This document shows positions 30,834 through 40,475 of a DNA stretch of 64,000 nt, one piece after another (the stretch's first letter is position 1; the number at the start of each line of letters is the position of its first letter). The notes under the pieces were generated by a model. It worked only from the letters and a program-made list of their open reading frames with translations, searched no databases and was not told the origin of the DNA. The stretch is from UMGS1279 sp045536815 (lineage in GTDB: Bacteria; Bacillota; Clostridia; Oscillospirales; Acutalibacteraceae), in NCBI GenBank assembly GCA_045536815.1, contig JAZSOH010000008.1, forward strand, positions 1 to 64,000, in the 5' to 3' direction. The translations under genes were made by a program, and so were the position numbers.

Positions 30834-31979
30834 GTGAAAAAAATTTCGGTTTTGGGCTCTACAGGGTCTATAGGTGTTCAAACACTTACTGTCGCCGAAA
30901 AACATGGTTTTGAGGTCGTGGCTTTAGCGGCAGGCGGTAGAAATTTAGACCTTTTGGAAAAACAGGCAAGAAAATTCAGTCCAAAGGTTGTGGCAGTTTT
31001 AAACGAAAATGCCGCAAACGATTTAAAGGTACGCCTTGGCGATACAAATATCACCGTTTTAGGTGGAGAAGAGTCTATAGTTTATGCCGCAGGCATAGAA
31101 TGTGATATAGTTTTAAATGCTATAGTTGGTATTGCAGGACTTAAACCTACAATGGCGGCAATAAATGCAGGGCACGATATCGCTTTAGCCAATAAGGAAA
31201 CGCTTGTAACAGGCGGTCATCTTGTTATGGCGGCGGCAAGGGAAAAGGGTGTTAAAATTTACCCTGTTGATAGTGAACATTCGGCTATTTTCCAGTCTCT
31301 TCAGGGCACACCTGACAAAACTCCGTTTAAAATTATTCTTACGGCTTCGGGCGGCCCGTTTTTTGGAAAAACAAGAGCAGAGCTTGAAAATATAAAACCG
31401 GAAGACGCACTTAAGCATCCCAACTGGGATATGGGCAAAAAAATAACAATAGACAGTGCAACCCTTATGAATAAAGGCTTAGAGGTTATTGAGGCGGTGC
31501 ATCTTTTTTCGGTTTCGGCAAAAGATATTGAGGTAGTTGTTCATAGGCAAAGTATTTTACATTCGGCGGTAGAATTTTGCGATGGCGCCGTTGTAGGACA
31601 GTTTGGTACACCCGATATGTCTATTCCTATTCAGTATGCTTTAACCTATCCGAATAGATACGATAGTCCTGCCGAAAGAATGTCTTTTACAAAGGTGGGC
31701 AACCTAACCTTTGAAAAGCCCGATATTGAGACATTTGTTTGTCTTCCAACCTGTATAAACGCTATAGAAAAGGGTGGACTTTATCCCGCTATTGCAAATG
31801 GTGCTAATGAAAAGGCAGTTGAACTGTTTTTAGATGGGAAAATAGGATTTTTAGATATAGGTGACCTTGTTAGCGAGGTTACCCAGATGGGCAATTTTAA
31901 AAAGGATTATACACTAGAGGACGTTTTTCTTGCGGATGAGTTTGCAAGAGAAACTGTTTTAAAACTTTCTTCTAAATAG
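30834..31979 (+). CDS. dxr: 1-deoxy-D-xylulose 5-phosphate reductoisomerase
   Basis: A 381-residue DXR of the MEP isoprenoid pathway. GTG 30834 is preferred (AGGTGAT upstream, and VKKISVLGSTGSIG starts like the family); another GTG lies three codons up. Motifs: GSTGSIGVQTL (NADPH), ALANKETLV, PVDSEHSAIFQ and TIDSATLMNKGLEVIEA. Together with ispG downstream and uppS upstream it supplies and uses isoprenoid precursors. Confidence 0.96.
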   Translation: MKKISVLGSTGSIGVQTLTVAEKHGFEVVALAAGGRNLDLLEKQARKFSPKVVAVLNENAANDLKVRLGDTNITVLGGEESIVYAAGIECDIVLNAIVGIAGLKPTMAAINAGHDIALANKETLVTGGHLVMAAAREKGVKIYPVDSEHSAIFQSLQGTPDKTPFKIILTASGGPFFGKTRAELENIKPEDALKHPNWDMGKKITIDSATLMNKGLEVIEAVHLFSVSAKDIEVVVHRQSILHSAVEFCDGAVVGQFGTPDMSIPIQYALTYPNRYDSPAERMSFTKVGNLTFEKPDIETFVCLPTCINAIEKGGLYPAIANGANEKAVELFLDGKIGFLDIGDLVSEVTQMGNFKKDYTLEDVFLADEFARETVLKLSSK

Positions 31980-31989
31980 TGAGGTTTTT

Positions 31990-33042
31990 ATGCACCCAAT
32001 TTTAACTTTTTTAAATAACGCATGGCCATACTTATTGGCACTGGTCGCATTTTTGTTTCTTATTGTAATTCACGAGTTCGGGCATTTTATTGCCGCAAAG
32101 CTTTTGGGAGTAAGGGTTAACGAATTTGCGGTCGGCTTTGGCCCTAAAATTTTCAATAAAAAAGGTAAAGAAACCGAATATTCTTTGCGACTTGTACCTC
32201 TTGGCGGATATTGCGCTATGGAGGGTGAAGACGAAGAGAGCAAAGATGAAAAGGCTTTTTGCAAAAAGAAGGCTTGGAAAAGGTTTTTGATAGTTATAAT
32301 GGGGGCAACCTTTAATATAATTTTTGGTATTATTTTGGTTGGCATAACCCTGCTTCCGCAAAAGGCATATACAACTACAAAGGTCGCACAGTTCACCGAA
32401 ACTGCAATAAGCAACAGTGACGGGGGACTTATGGTAGGCGACACGATTATTGAGGTTGAGGGAAGAAAAATCTTCACAACCTATGATTTATCTTACAATT
32501 TTTCGGCAGTAAGCGACGGAAACCTTAACCTAAAGGTTCTTAGAAATGGCGAGAAGATTGACCTTAAAAACGTTCCCTTTAAAACAGAAACGGTAGAAGG
32601 GTATAATGTAATTTCGGTTGATTTTTGGGTTGAAGGGCAAAAACCTACGGTTGCTTCTTTTCTTTCGCAAACCGCGAAAACAAGCCTTTCTTACAGTAGA
32701 ATTGTTGTTTTTTCTTTAGCGGATATGATAGGCGGAAGATATAAGGTTTCAGACATTTCGGGGCCTGTTGGGGTTACCGACGCGATTTCACAAGCGGTTA
32801 AAACCTCGGCTATGGATTTAATTGGCATAATGGCGCTTATAACCATAAATTTAGGAATAATGAATTTGCTGCCCATACCCGCGCTTGATGGAGGCAGGCT
32901 GGTTTTTATTTTAATAGAAATGATTTTCAGAAAACCTGTGCCGCAAAAGTATGAAAAATGGGTACATGCGATTGGCCTTATAGTTTTGCTTACTTTTATG
33001 GCTCTTATAACCTTAAAAGATATTTGGGTTAGAATTTTTTAG
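31990..33042 (+). CDS. rseP: Site-2 protease RseP/RasP (M50)
   Basis: A 350-residue intramembrane metalloprotease. HEFGH near residue 29 provides the HExxH zinc site; a PDZ domain lies in the middle (GGLMVGDTIIEVEGRKI); the C-terminal helix holds NLLPIPALDGGRL, with the third ligand Asp. It cleaves anti-sigma factors, signal-peptide remnants or FtsL-type substrates inside the membrane. Standard position between dxr and ispG. Confidence 0.95.
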   Translation: MHPILTFLNNAWPYLLALVAFLFLIVIHEFGHFIAAKLLGVRVNEFAVGFGPKIFNKKGKETEYSLRLVPLGGYCAMEGEDEESKDEKAFCKKKAWKRFLIVIMGATFNIIFGIILVGITLLPQKAYTTTKVAQFTETAISNSDGGLMVGDTIIEVEGRKIFTTYDLSYNFSAVSDGNLNLKVLRNGEKIDLKNVPFKTETVEGYNVISVDFWVEGQKPTVASFLSQTAKTSLSYSRIVVFSLADMIGGRYKVSDISGPVGVTDAISQAVKTSAMDLIGIMALITINLGIMNLLPIPALDGGRLVFILIEMIFRKPVPQKYEKWVHAIGLIVLLTFMALITLKDIWVRIF

Positions 33043-33055
33043 GAGATTTTAAACT

Positions 33056-34120
33056 ATGTACAAAAGGGAAAATACTGTAAAGGTTTCTTTGGGAAAAGGT
33101 AAAAATAGAATTTTTATAGGCGGTGATGCGCCTGTTTCTATTCAGTCTATGTTAAATGTTCCTGCACACGATTTTGAGGGGAATGTAAAACAAGCTATTG
33201 AACTTGAAAAAGCGGGTTGCGAAATTATAAGGTTCTCGGTACCCGATAAAGAAACCTTACCGCTTATCGAAAAGCTTAAAAATGCGGTATCGGTGCCGCT
33301 TGTGGCAGATATACATTTTGACTATCGCCTTGCTATTGAAAGTGTTTATGCGGGTATTGATAAGGTTAGAATAAATCCCGGAAATATAGGCGACGACCAA
33401 AAGGTTAAGATGGTTGTAGATGCTTGTAAGAAAAATAGTGTGCCAATAAGAATCGGCGTTAATTCAGGCTCGGTAGAAAAAGAAATACTTGCTAAACATG
33501 GCGCACCTACTGCAAAGGCGCTTATCGAAAGTGGTATGTACCATATTTCGCTTTTGGAAAAGTTTGATTTTGACCAAATTGTACTATCCCTTAAAGCGTC
33601 AAATCCAAAAACAATGTTTGAGGCATATAAGGGCGCGGCCGAGGTTTGTAAATATCCTCTTCATTTGGGGGTTACCGAGGCGGGCACAAAGAAAATGGGG
33701 ATAGTGAAATCTGCGGCAGGCATAGGTGGACTTTTACTTTCTGGAATAGGAAATACAATCAGGGTATCTCTTACAGATGATCCTGTAGAGGAGATTTTCG
33801 CCGCCAAGGATATTTTGTCAGCTACAGAAATAAGAAATAGCGGTGTTAGGTTTGTGTCTTGTCCAACCTGCGGAAGAACAAGCGTAGACCTTATAGGCCT
33901 AGCAAAAAAAGCCGAACAGGCGCTTTTAGACTGTAATAAAAATATTACAGTTGCTATAATGGGCTGCGTGGTAAACGGTCCCGGCGAAGCACGAGAAGCA
34001 GATATAGGAATTGCCGGCGGAAAAGGTGAAGGAATTTTGTTTAAAAAGGGAGAAATTATAAAAAAACTCCCCGAGAGTGAACTTTTAGGCGCTCTTTTAG
34101 AAGAGGTAGAAAAATTATAG
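33056..34120 (+). CDS. ispG: 4-hydroxy-3-methylbut-2-enyl diphosphate synthase (flavodoxin)
   Basis: A 354-residue IspG (GcpE) of the MEP pathway. The TIM barrel shows VPLVADIHFDYRLAIE and RINPGNIGD; the C-terminal iron-sulfur part has SCPTCGRTSVDL and MGCVVNGPGEAREADIGIAGG with the three cluster Cys. It reduces MEcPP to HMBPP. Fourteen bases after rseP. Confidence 0.97.
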   Translation: MYKRENTVKVSLGKGKNRIFIGGDAPVSIQSMLNVPAHDFEGNVKQAIELEKAGCEIIRFSVPDKETLPLIEKLKNAVSVPLVADIHFDYRLAIESVYAGIDKVRINPGNIGDDQKVKMVVDACKKNSVPIRIGVNSGSVEKEILAKHGAPTAKALIESGMYHISLLEKFDFDQIVLSLKASNPKTMFEAYKGAAEVCKYPLHLGVTEAGTKKMGIVKSAAGIGGLLLSGIGNTIRVSLTDDPVEEIFAAKDILSATEIRNSGVRFVSCPTCGRTSVDLIGLAKKAEQALLDCNKNITVAIMGCVVNGPGEAREADIGIAGGKGEGILFKKGEIIKKLPESELLGALLEEVEKL

Positions 34121-34138
34121 TTTAAGGATTTTTAAAAA

Positions 34139-37100
34139 ATGTCAGAGCTTTATTTACATAGAATTTTTGATAAGGTTATTTCAGATGAACTAAGAAACAC
34201 CTTGCCGGAAGGTAGGGTGCTTTCTTGCGAAGTTTTTGCCGATAAGCGCAGTATGGAGCTTTCACTTCATTTCAAAGAGTATGTTACACTTGCCCTTATA
34301 AATAAATTTAAGGCTGAGGTTTTGTCGCATTTAAAACTTAATGCTATTTCGCTTAGTGTTTCTTTTGATAAGTCGGCTTTTTGCAAAGAGTCTATTTTAG
34401 ATATGGTTGAAGAGCTACGCGCAAAAAACGGTTTTATAAACGGTTTTTTAAATGGCGCTGAATATACCTTAAGTGGCGATGAAATAACAGTCGATATGAA
34501 ACTTGGCGGACTGAAAATTCTGACCGAGTCGGGTTTTGTGCGCCAGTTTTCAGAGCTTTGCGAGAAAAGATTTTCGAAAAGTGTTAACCTAACCTTTACG
34601 GGAGTAACCGAAAATACTGAGGTTTTTGTTCCACCTGTTATAGAACAAAAAGCCAATGTTTCGCGAAAAAATTTCGCCAACAACAGAAGCGTATCTTCAG
34701 CAGAACCAATAAAATCGAAGGTACTTTATGATGAAAAGCCTAGTGATAGTCTTCCTGTTTATTTAGAGTCGGCAAAGCTTTTTTATGGCAGACTCCCCGA
34801 AAACGAAAGACCTATGAGAATGATTGATATAGCCCCTGAAGAGTGCAAGGTTTTTGTTTGGGGCGAAGTGTTTGATTTCAAAAAAGAGCTTACAAAAAGA
34901 GGGGATAAATTTAGAATTTCCTTCGCTATTTCGGATTACACAAATTCTTTGAAGATTAAAATGTTGCTTGAAAAGGACAAGGTATCACGTCTTTCTTCCG
35001 TCTTTGATGGCAACAAGATTTTACTTTGCGGTGAATATTCTTATGACGATTGGGAAAAAGACTTTGTCGTAAGCAAGGTTTATGGCATGGCGGTTATTGA
35101 TAGCTTTGATACAACCGACAAAGCCGAAGAGAAAAGGGTTGAGCTTCACTGCCATACAAATATGTCTACAAAAGACGCAGTTTCTTCTGCTGCCGATATT
35201 ATAAATCGTGCATACTCTTTTGGACACAGGGCTGTGGCCATTACCGACCACGGTGTTGTTCAGTCGTACCCTGCTGCTTACTCGGCCGTATCAAAAATTA
35301 AAAAATCGGGCGGAGATTTTAGGGTTATTTATGGTGTTGAGGCATATTTTGCCGACGATACCAAAGGCGAAACAGATATTTCAAAACTTGAAAGATATCA
35401 TCAAATTATCTTGGTTAAAAACGCTACCGGTCTTAAAAACCTTTACGAACTTGTTTCTAACGCTCACGTAAAGGATTTCTATTCGCGCCCAATTACAAGA
35501 AAAAGTGAACTTTTAAAGCATAGAGAAGGTCTTATTGTTGGAAGCGCTTGTGAATCGGGTGAGCTTTATCAGGCGATAATGCGTGGGGATAGCGAAGAAG
35601 AACTTTTAGAAATTGCAAGATTCTACGATTATCTTGAAATTCAGCCGCTTGGTAATAACGAATTTATGGTACGAAAATCCTCCGAGCCGGATAAGGTTAC
35701 AAAAAAGGGCGTTGTTAAGCCAAATATTTATAGGAACATAACCTCGAATGATGTTATTAAAGATTTCAACCGTAAGGTAGTTTCTCTTGCCGATAGGCTT
35801 GGACTTCCCGTTGTTGCTACGGGAGACGTTCATTTCTTAAGACCTGAGGATGCTCTTATAAGAAAAATTTTAATGGCCGCTCAGGGTTATGATGATTTTG
35901 ATAAACAAGCTCCGCTTTATTTAAAAACAACCGAAGAAATGTTAGAAGATTTTTCGTATTTCGGTGATAGAGCAAAGGAATTTGTTATAAATAATACAAA
36001 TAAAATTTTAGAGCAGATTGAAGAGGATATAATTCCTGTTCCCATGACAAGCTGCCCTCCTGTTATTGAGGGCTCGGACGAAATGCTTAGGGACATTTGT
36101 TGGGAAAGGGCGAAAAACACCTATGGCTTTGAGGGAAAAATTCCCGAAATTGTTGAAAAAAGACTTTCTAAAGAGCTTAACAGTATAATATCTAACGGAT
36201 TTTCTATTATGTACATTTCGGCTCAAAAGCTGGTTGCATTTAGTGAAGAAAATGGTTATTTGGTTGGTTCTCGAGGTTCGGTTGGCTCTTCCTTTGTAGC
36301 GACAATGGCAGGTATTTCCGAGGTTAATCCCTTGCCTCCGCACTATCATTGTCCTAAGTGCAAATTCAGTGAGTTTTTTAAGAGCAGTGAGGTCGGTTCG
36401 GGGTTTGATTTACCCGAAAAAAATTGTCCACACTGCGGTACACCATATAAGCGAGATGGTCACGATATTCCGTTTGAAACATTCTTAGGATTTAAGGGTG
36501 ATAAGGTTCCTGATATCGACCTTAACTTTTCTGATGAATATCAAAGTGAGGTCCAAAAATTTACCGAAACCTTGTTCGGAAAAGAAAATGTTTATAAAGC
36601 GGGTACAATATCAACAATTGCCGAAAAAACCGCTTATGGATATGTTAAGGCTTATTGCGAAAAAATGGGCATTACCCTAAGCGGTGCCGAAATGGACCGC
36701 CTTGCTAAAAAGGTTGAGGGTGCTAAAATTAAGGCTACCACCGGCCAGCACCCTGCGGGAATGGTTATTGTGCCAAGAGAACGGGTTATATACGATTTTT
36801 GCCCCATTCAGCACCCTGCCGATGACCCAAAGAGTGATATTTTAACAACACACTTTGACTTCCATTCTATTCACGATACACTGCTAAAGCTTGACGAGCT
36901 TGGCCACGTTGTTCCAACTACATATAAGTATTTGGAAAAGTATAGCGGAATTCCTGTAAGCGAAGTGTCAATGTCTGATGCTAAGGTTTATAGCCTTTTC
37001 ACCTCTACCGAGGCGCTTGGTGTAACCCCTGAGCAGATTGATTCAAAAACGGGCACCTTTGGTATACCTGAATTTGGAACACAGTTTGTTAGGGGAATGC

Positions 37101-37960
37101 TTTTAGACTGTAAGCCTAAAACCTTTGCCGACCTGCTTCAAATTTCAGGCCTTTCCCATGGTACTGACGTTTGGCTTGGTAACGCTAAAGACTTAATTGA
37201 TAAAGGTATTTGTACAATTTCTAATGTTATAGGTACCCGTGATAATATAATGGTTTACCTTATAAATCAGGGTATGGAAGAGGGCAGAGCCTTTAAAATT
37301 ACCGAAACTGTACGTAAAGGTATGGTTGCTTCGGGCAAAATTTCTATGGAAGATTGGAACAAAATGGAGGACGATATGAGGGCGGTTAATGTGCCCGAAT
37401 GGTATATCGGCTCCTGTAAAAAAATTAAGTATATGTTCCCTAAAGCCCATGCAGCTGCTTATGTTATTTCTGCTCTTCGACTTGCTTGGTATAAGGTGTA
37501 TGAGCCACTTGCTTTTTACTGTGCATATTTTACCGCCAGACCGGGCGATTTAGATATTAAGGCGCTTTTAGGCGGTAAGGATGCGGTTAAAAGACTGCTA
37601 AATGAGATTAAAGCAAAGGGAAGAGAGGCCTCAAACAAAGAGCAGGCAGTTTATGATAATATGCTTATTATGAATGAAATGCTATGCCGCGGTATTGAGG
37701 TGCTTCCATTAGACCTTAAAAAATCTCACGCTGTTAGATATACTGTTGAAGACGGAAAAATGAGACCACCTTTTGGCGCTATTGACGGTGTTGGCGATAA
37801 GGCGGCTTATGCAATTTATGAGACTGCTCAAAAGGGCAATTTTATATCTAAAGAGGAATTTAGGGTAGAGTCAGGCGTTTCTAAAACTATTATTGAGGAA
37901 CTTGACAAGCTTGGGGTTTTAAGAGATTTACCCGATACCAATCAACTTTCATTCTTTTAA
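34139..37960 (+). CDS. polC: DNA polymerase III PolC lacking the exonuclease domain
   Basis: A 1273-residue PolC, the Gram-positive replicative polymerase. In order: N-terminal domains (1-215), OB fold (about 235-325), PHP domain from RVELHCHTNMSTKD (near 333) with ITDHGVVQSYPAA, a four-Cys zinc motif (HYHCPKCKF...CPHCGTP, near 737-765), the catalytic core with DKVPDIDLNFSDEYQ (near 785), CKKIKYMFPKAHAAAY, and the C-terminal LPDTNQLSFF. In canonical PolC a DEDD 3'-5' exonuclease of about 165-180 residues interrupts the PHP domain after the GVEAYxxDD segment; here GVEAYFADDTKGETDISKLE runs straight into RYHQIILVKNATGLKNLYELV. The length deficit against Bacillus PolC (about 1437) matches exactly such a loss. 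The frame is intact, so this is not a frameshift. Confidence 0.95.
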   Translation: MSELYLHRIFDKVISDELRNTLPEGRVLSCEVFADKRSMELSLHFKEYVTLALINKFKAEVLSHLKLNAISLSVSFDKSAFCKESILDMVEELRAKNGFINGFLNGAEYTLSGDEITVDMKLGGLKILTESGFVRQFSELCEKRFSKSVNLTFTGVTENTEVFVPPVIEQKANVSRKNFANNRSVSSAEPIKSKVLYDEKPSDSLPVYLESAKLFYGRLPENERPMRMIDIAPEECKVFVWGEVFDFKKELTKRGDKFRISFAISDYTNSLKIKMLLEKDKVSRLSSVFDGNKILLCGEYSYDDWEKDFVVSKVYGMAVIDSFDTTDKAEEKRVELHCHTNMSTKDAVSSAADIINRAYSFGHRAVAITDHGVVQSYPAAYSAVSKIKKSGGDFRVIYGVEAYFADDTKGETDISKLERYHQIILVKNATGLKNLYELVSNAHVKDFYSRPITRKSELLKHREGLIVGSACESGELYQAIMRGDSEEELLEIARFYDYLEIQPLGNNEFMVRKSSEPDKVTKKGVVKPNIYRNITSNDVIKDFNRKVVSLADRLGLPVVATGDVHFLRPEDALIRKILMAAQGYDDFDKQAPLYLKTTEEMLEDFSYFGDRAKEFVINNTNKILEQIEEDIIPVPMTSCPPVIEGSDEMLRDICWERAKNTYGFEGKIPEIVEKRLSKELNSIISNGFSIMYISAQKLVAFSEENGYLVGSRGSVGSSFVATMAGISEVNPLPPHYHCPKCKFSEFFKSSEVGSGFDLPEKNCPHCGTPYKRDGHDIPFETFLGFKGDKVPDIDLNFSDEYQSEVQKFTETLFGKENVYKAGTISTIAEKTAYGYVKAYCEKMGITLSGAEMDRLAKKVEGAKIKATTGQHPAGMVIVPRERVIYDFCPIQHPADDPKSDILTTHFDFHSIHDTLLKLDELGHVVPTTYKYLEKYSGIPVSEVSMSDAKVYSLFTSTEALGVTPEQIDSKTGTFGIPEFGTQFVRGMLLDCKPKTFADLLQISGLSHGTDVWLGNAKDLIDKGICTISNVIGTRDNIMVYLINQGMEEGRAFKITETVRKGMVASGKISMEDWNKMEDDMRAVNVPEWYIGSCKKIKYMFPKAHAAAYVISALRLAWYKVYEPLAFYCAYFTARPGDLDIKALLGGKDAVKRLLNEIKAKGREASNKEQAVYDNMLIMNEMLCRGIEVLPLDLKKSHAVRYTVEDGKMRPPFGAIDGVGDKAAYAIYETAQKGNFISKEEFRVESGVSKTIIEELDKLGVLRDLPDTNQLSFF

Positions 37961-37986
37961 TTTTGGATAAAAGCAAAGGAGTCAAA

Positions 37987-38553
37987 ATGTTTTTTTCGTC
38001 TATTAAAATTTATGGCGACATTTCAACAAAAAGGCTTATTTTAAGAGAGCCTTTGATAAGCGATACCGATGATATTTTTGAACTTTGCAGTACGCAGGAT
38101 GCCACAAGGTATGTTGATTGGTATCCCCATACCGACAAAAAACAAAGCCTTGCTTATATTAGATACTTAAGAAGGCAAAAAGCGATTTTCAGTCTTAGTT
38201 CATACACCTGGTTTGTAGAGCACAAAGAGGATAAAAAGGTTATCGCCACAATAAGCCTTACCGAGCTTGACAGCTCAGGTAAAATTGCTACGGTAGGGTA
38301 TACCTTTAATCAAAGGTACCAACATTTAGGTCTTGCTACCGAGGCACTTTTAGGGCTTATGAAATATCTTTTTGAAAGAGAAAATATTGAGAGAATTCAG
38401 GCAAAGGTTTTGCCCGAAAATGAGGCTTCGGTAAAACTTTTGAAAAGAGTTGGAATGAAAGAAGAGGCACTTTTGAAAAAAGGCGTATCAATAAAAAACG
38501 AGCTGCACGACCTTGCGATTTATGGCATATTAAAAGAAGAATTTTTTGTTTAA
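37987..38553 (+). CDS. GNAT family N-acetyltransferase (RimJ/RimL type)
   Basis: A 188-residue acetyltransferase: ISTKRLILREPLISDTDDIFEL at the N-terminus, TVGYTFNQRYQHLGLATEALLGLMKY (acetyl-CoA loop region) and NEASVKLLKRVGMKEEALLKKG, the RimJ/RimL-type C-terminal motif. AAAGGAG precedes ATG 37987. Substrate unknown; protein N-terminal or small-molecule acetylation are both possible. It follows polC by 26 bases and ends at a terminator. Confidence 0.88.
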   Translation: MFFSSIKIYGDISTKRLILREPLISDTDDIFELCSTQDATRYVDWYPHTDKKQSLAYIRYLRRQKAIFSLSSYTWFVEHKEDKKVIATISLTELDSSGKIATVGYTFNQRYQHLGLATEALLGLMKYLFERENIERIQAKVLPENEASVKLLKRVGMKEEALLKKGVSIKNELHDLAIYGILKEEFFV

Positions 38554-38610
38554 ATTCTAAAATGTAATAATTCGAACCTGTCAAATTATTAAAATTGTAA
38601 TAAATAACTA

Positions 38611-38650
38611 ATGCACAACCGAAAAATAGACTTTGGTTGTGCATTTTTTA
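38611..38650 (+). terminator. Terminator after GNAT gene
   Basis: ATGCACAACC and GGTTGTGCAT form a ten-pair stem (38611-38644) with a TTTTTT run following. Confidence 0.85.
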
Positions 38651-38679
38651 TAATTTAAGTTACAAAACGATAAAAAAGG

Positions 38680-38708
38680 TTGCAAATTTGTAACTTTTTA
38701 GTTATAAT
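38680..38708 (+). promoter_or_regulatory. Promoter of M23 peptidase gene
   Basis: TTGCAA (38680-38685), 17 bases, TATAAT (38703-38708). GTTACAAA/TTTGTAAC inverted elements surround it (38659-38694) and a further AGTTACAAATTGTAAT occurs downstream near 38719-38734; they could be a regulator site for this cell-wall enzyme gene. Confidence 0.7.
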
Positions 38709-38759
38709 AATAACGTACTTAGTTACAAATTGTAATTTTTTCAAAAAGGAGGAAGCAAA

Positions 38760-40085
38760 ATGAAATTCTTAAAAAGCGTTAAGCATGTAGCTTTTTTGGT
38801 TTTAGAAACCATTAAGGAAGATAGTATTAGCGTTTATAATTTTGTTTTAAAACTAATTAAAAATGTTTTCTCCTTTATATATAATTTATTTAAAAGGCTC
38901 CCGAAAACATATTCAAGGGTTTTGGCTTTTGGGCTTTCCTTTCTTTTGGTTTGGGGTATTGTTTCCACAGTTTTTGATGCGGTAGGCGTAATTTCTGCTT
39001 ATAACGTTGTTGTAGAGAATAAGAAAATAGGAACAGTTAAGGATAAAACAGTTTTGGCAGAAGCCGAAATTTTAACCGCAAAGGTTCTTTCAAACTCGAA
39101 ATGCAATTCACTCGTTTCCGACGCTAAGCTTATTCACGGGCTTTCCACCGAAGAAAAACTTCTTTCGGCTGACGAGCTTTCAAAGAAAATTGTTGATGCA
39201 TCTTCGAAAATCACCGAGTATGCGGTTTTAAGCATAAACGGTATTGCAGTTGCAGGAAGCGAAACCGAAGAAGAGGTTAACTCAATTTTGGAAGGTTACC
39301 TTAAAAACTATGAGCTTGAAGGCGATATGGAGGGTGTTGAATATTCCAAAAGCCTTTCGGTTATGACAAAATATATCCCGTTAGACGAAGCAAACAGTCT
39401 TGAAAAAACTGAAAATTTTGTTTTGAATAAAACTCTTCCGGTAGAGTCTTATAAAAAGATAGTAGAAACAGAAAGCGTTTCTTACGGTACTGAAAAAACT
39501 AAAAGCGCTGACCTTTTGGTAGGCTCAACAAAAACACTTTCTGCCGGTGAAAAAGGTGAAAAAGAGGTTACCTATAAGGTGTTTTACCAAAATGGTGTCG
39601 AAACCTCTAAGGTTGAAATTTCTTCTGTGGTTACAAAAAAACCTGTAGCGAAAAAGGTTTTGGTTGGTACAAAGCAGGTCACTGCTGCCGATAAAAACGG
39701 CGATGTTCCGATGTGTTGGCCTGTTAAAAGGGTTGAAAGGTCTTATGTTAGCTCTTATATGGGTGACGGTAGAGGACATAAAGGTATGGATATTGTAGCC
39801 CCTAAGGGAACTGCCATTTACGCAGGTTATAAAGGCGAGGTTATTTTCTCGGGCAGAGATAGTTCGGGCTACGGCAATTATATAATTATCGACCATAAAA
39901 ACGGGTATAAAACCCTTTACGCTCACTGTAGCGAGCTTTATGCAAAGGTTGGCGACATAGTTGCAACGGGTGAGCATATTGCCGCCGTTGGAACTACCGG
40001 CTATTCGACAGGAAACCATCTTCATTTTGAGGTTAGAAAAAATGGCTACCCTGTAAACCCTGCAAGGTTTATAGGTACCAAATAA
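38760..40085 (+). CDS. Membrane-anchored M23 peptidase with G5-like domain
   Basis: A 441-residue cell-wall hydrolase. An N-terminal cytoplasmic/amphipathic stretch of about 55 residues precedes one membrane helix (residues 60-82). The middle region holds a G5-like module (about 230-305: ESYKKIVETESVSYGTEKTKSADLLVG...GEKGEKEVTYKVFYQNG). The C-terminal LytM/M23 domain has the zinc ligands in GHKGMDIVAPKGTAIYA and HLHFEVRKNGYPVNP. Likely a glycyl- or D-Ala-type endopeptidase acting in elongation, division or sporulation. AGGAGG precedes the ATG. Confidence 0.9.
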   Translation: MKFLKSVKHVAFLVLETIKEDSISVYNFVLKLIKNVFSFIYNLFKRLPKTYSRVLAFGLSFLLVWGIVSTVFDAVGVISAYNVVVENKKIGTVKDKTVLAEAEILTAKVLSNSKCNSLVSDAKLIHGLSTEEKLLSADELSKKIVDASSKITEYAVLSINGIAVAGSETEEEVNSILEGYLKNYELEGDMEGVEYSKSLSVMTKYIPLDEANSLEKTENFVLNKTLPVESYKKIVETESVSYGTEKTKSADLLVGSTKTLSAGEKGEKEVTYKVFYQNGVETSKVEISSVVTKKPVAKKVLVGTKQVTAADKNGDVPMCWPVKRVERSYVSSYMGDGRGHKGMDIVAPKGTAIYAGYKGEVIFSGRDSSGYGNYIIIDHKNGYKTLYAHCSELYAKVGDIVATGEHIAAVGTTGYSTGNHLHFEVRKNGYPVNPARFIGTK

Positions 40086-40104
40086 AGTAAATAAATTTTT
40101 CTTT

Positions 40105-40137
40105 GCCACTGACTTTTAAAAGTCGGTGGCTTTTTTT
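40105..40137 (+). terminator. Terminator after M23 peptidase gene
   Basis: GCCACTGACTTTT and AAAAGTCGGTGGC form a near-perfect stem (40105-40130; one GU) followed by seven Ts. Confidence 0.9.
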
Positions 40138-40200
40138 GACCTAAAAGTTGCTAACTGCATAAACTGTAATGAGTACCGTGTGAGAAAGGCCGTGGTATAA

Positions 40201-40422
40201 ATGAAGCGGTATTTTATTATTACCGGTACCGTTACCTATGCAATTAAGGGTCGCAATTTACTTCGCAGTAAGGGGTACTTTGCCGAAATAAGAAGACTTA
40301 CCGAAATATCAGGTAATGTAGGTTGCGGGTACGGAATTCATACCGAATGTGAGCCTGAAAAAGCGAAAGAGCTATTTTCAGAAAATGGTATTAAATTTTT
40401 AGGCTTCAAACAGTCAGACTGA
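40201..40422 (+). CDS. DUF3343 protein, putative Se/S carrier
   Basis: A 73-residue protein of the DUF3343 family: MKRYFIITGTVTYAIKGRNLL, then GCGYGIHTECEPEKAKELFSENGI, with a conserved Cys in GCGYG. The family is associated with selenium/sulfur mobilisation and has been proposed as a Se/S carrier. The cysteine-desulfurase-like gene follows 53 bases later, which matches its usual partner. The ribosome site (AGAAAGG) is rather far from the ATG. Confidence 0.82.
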   Translation: MKRYFIITGTVTYAIKGRNLLRSKGYFAEIRRLTEISGNVGCGYGIHTECEPEKAKELFSENGIKFLGFKQSD

Positions 40423-40475
40423 ATATTTTTAAAGGGCAGGCAGAAATGTGTCTGCCTTTTTAGTGGGGGATAAGT

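Noticed and set aside
32032..32477. Antisense frames opposite rseP, and similar long antisense frames opposite carB, purL, dxr and polC
   Set aside because: They mirror the codon pattern of well-conserved sense genes, have no ribosome sites and no recognisable domains.
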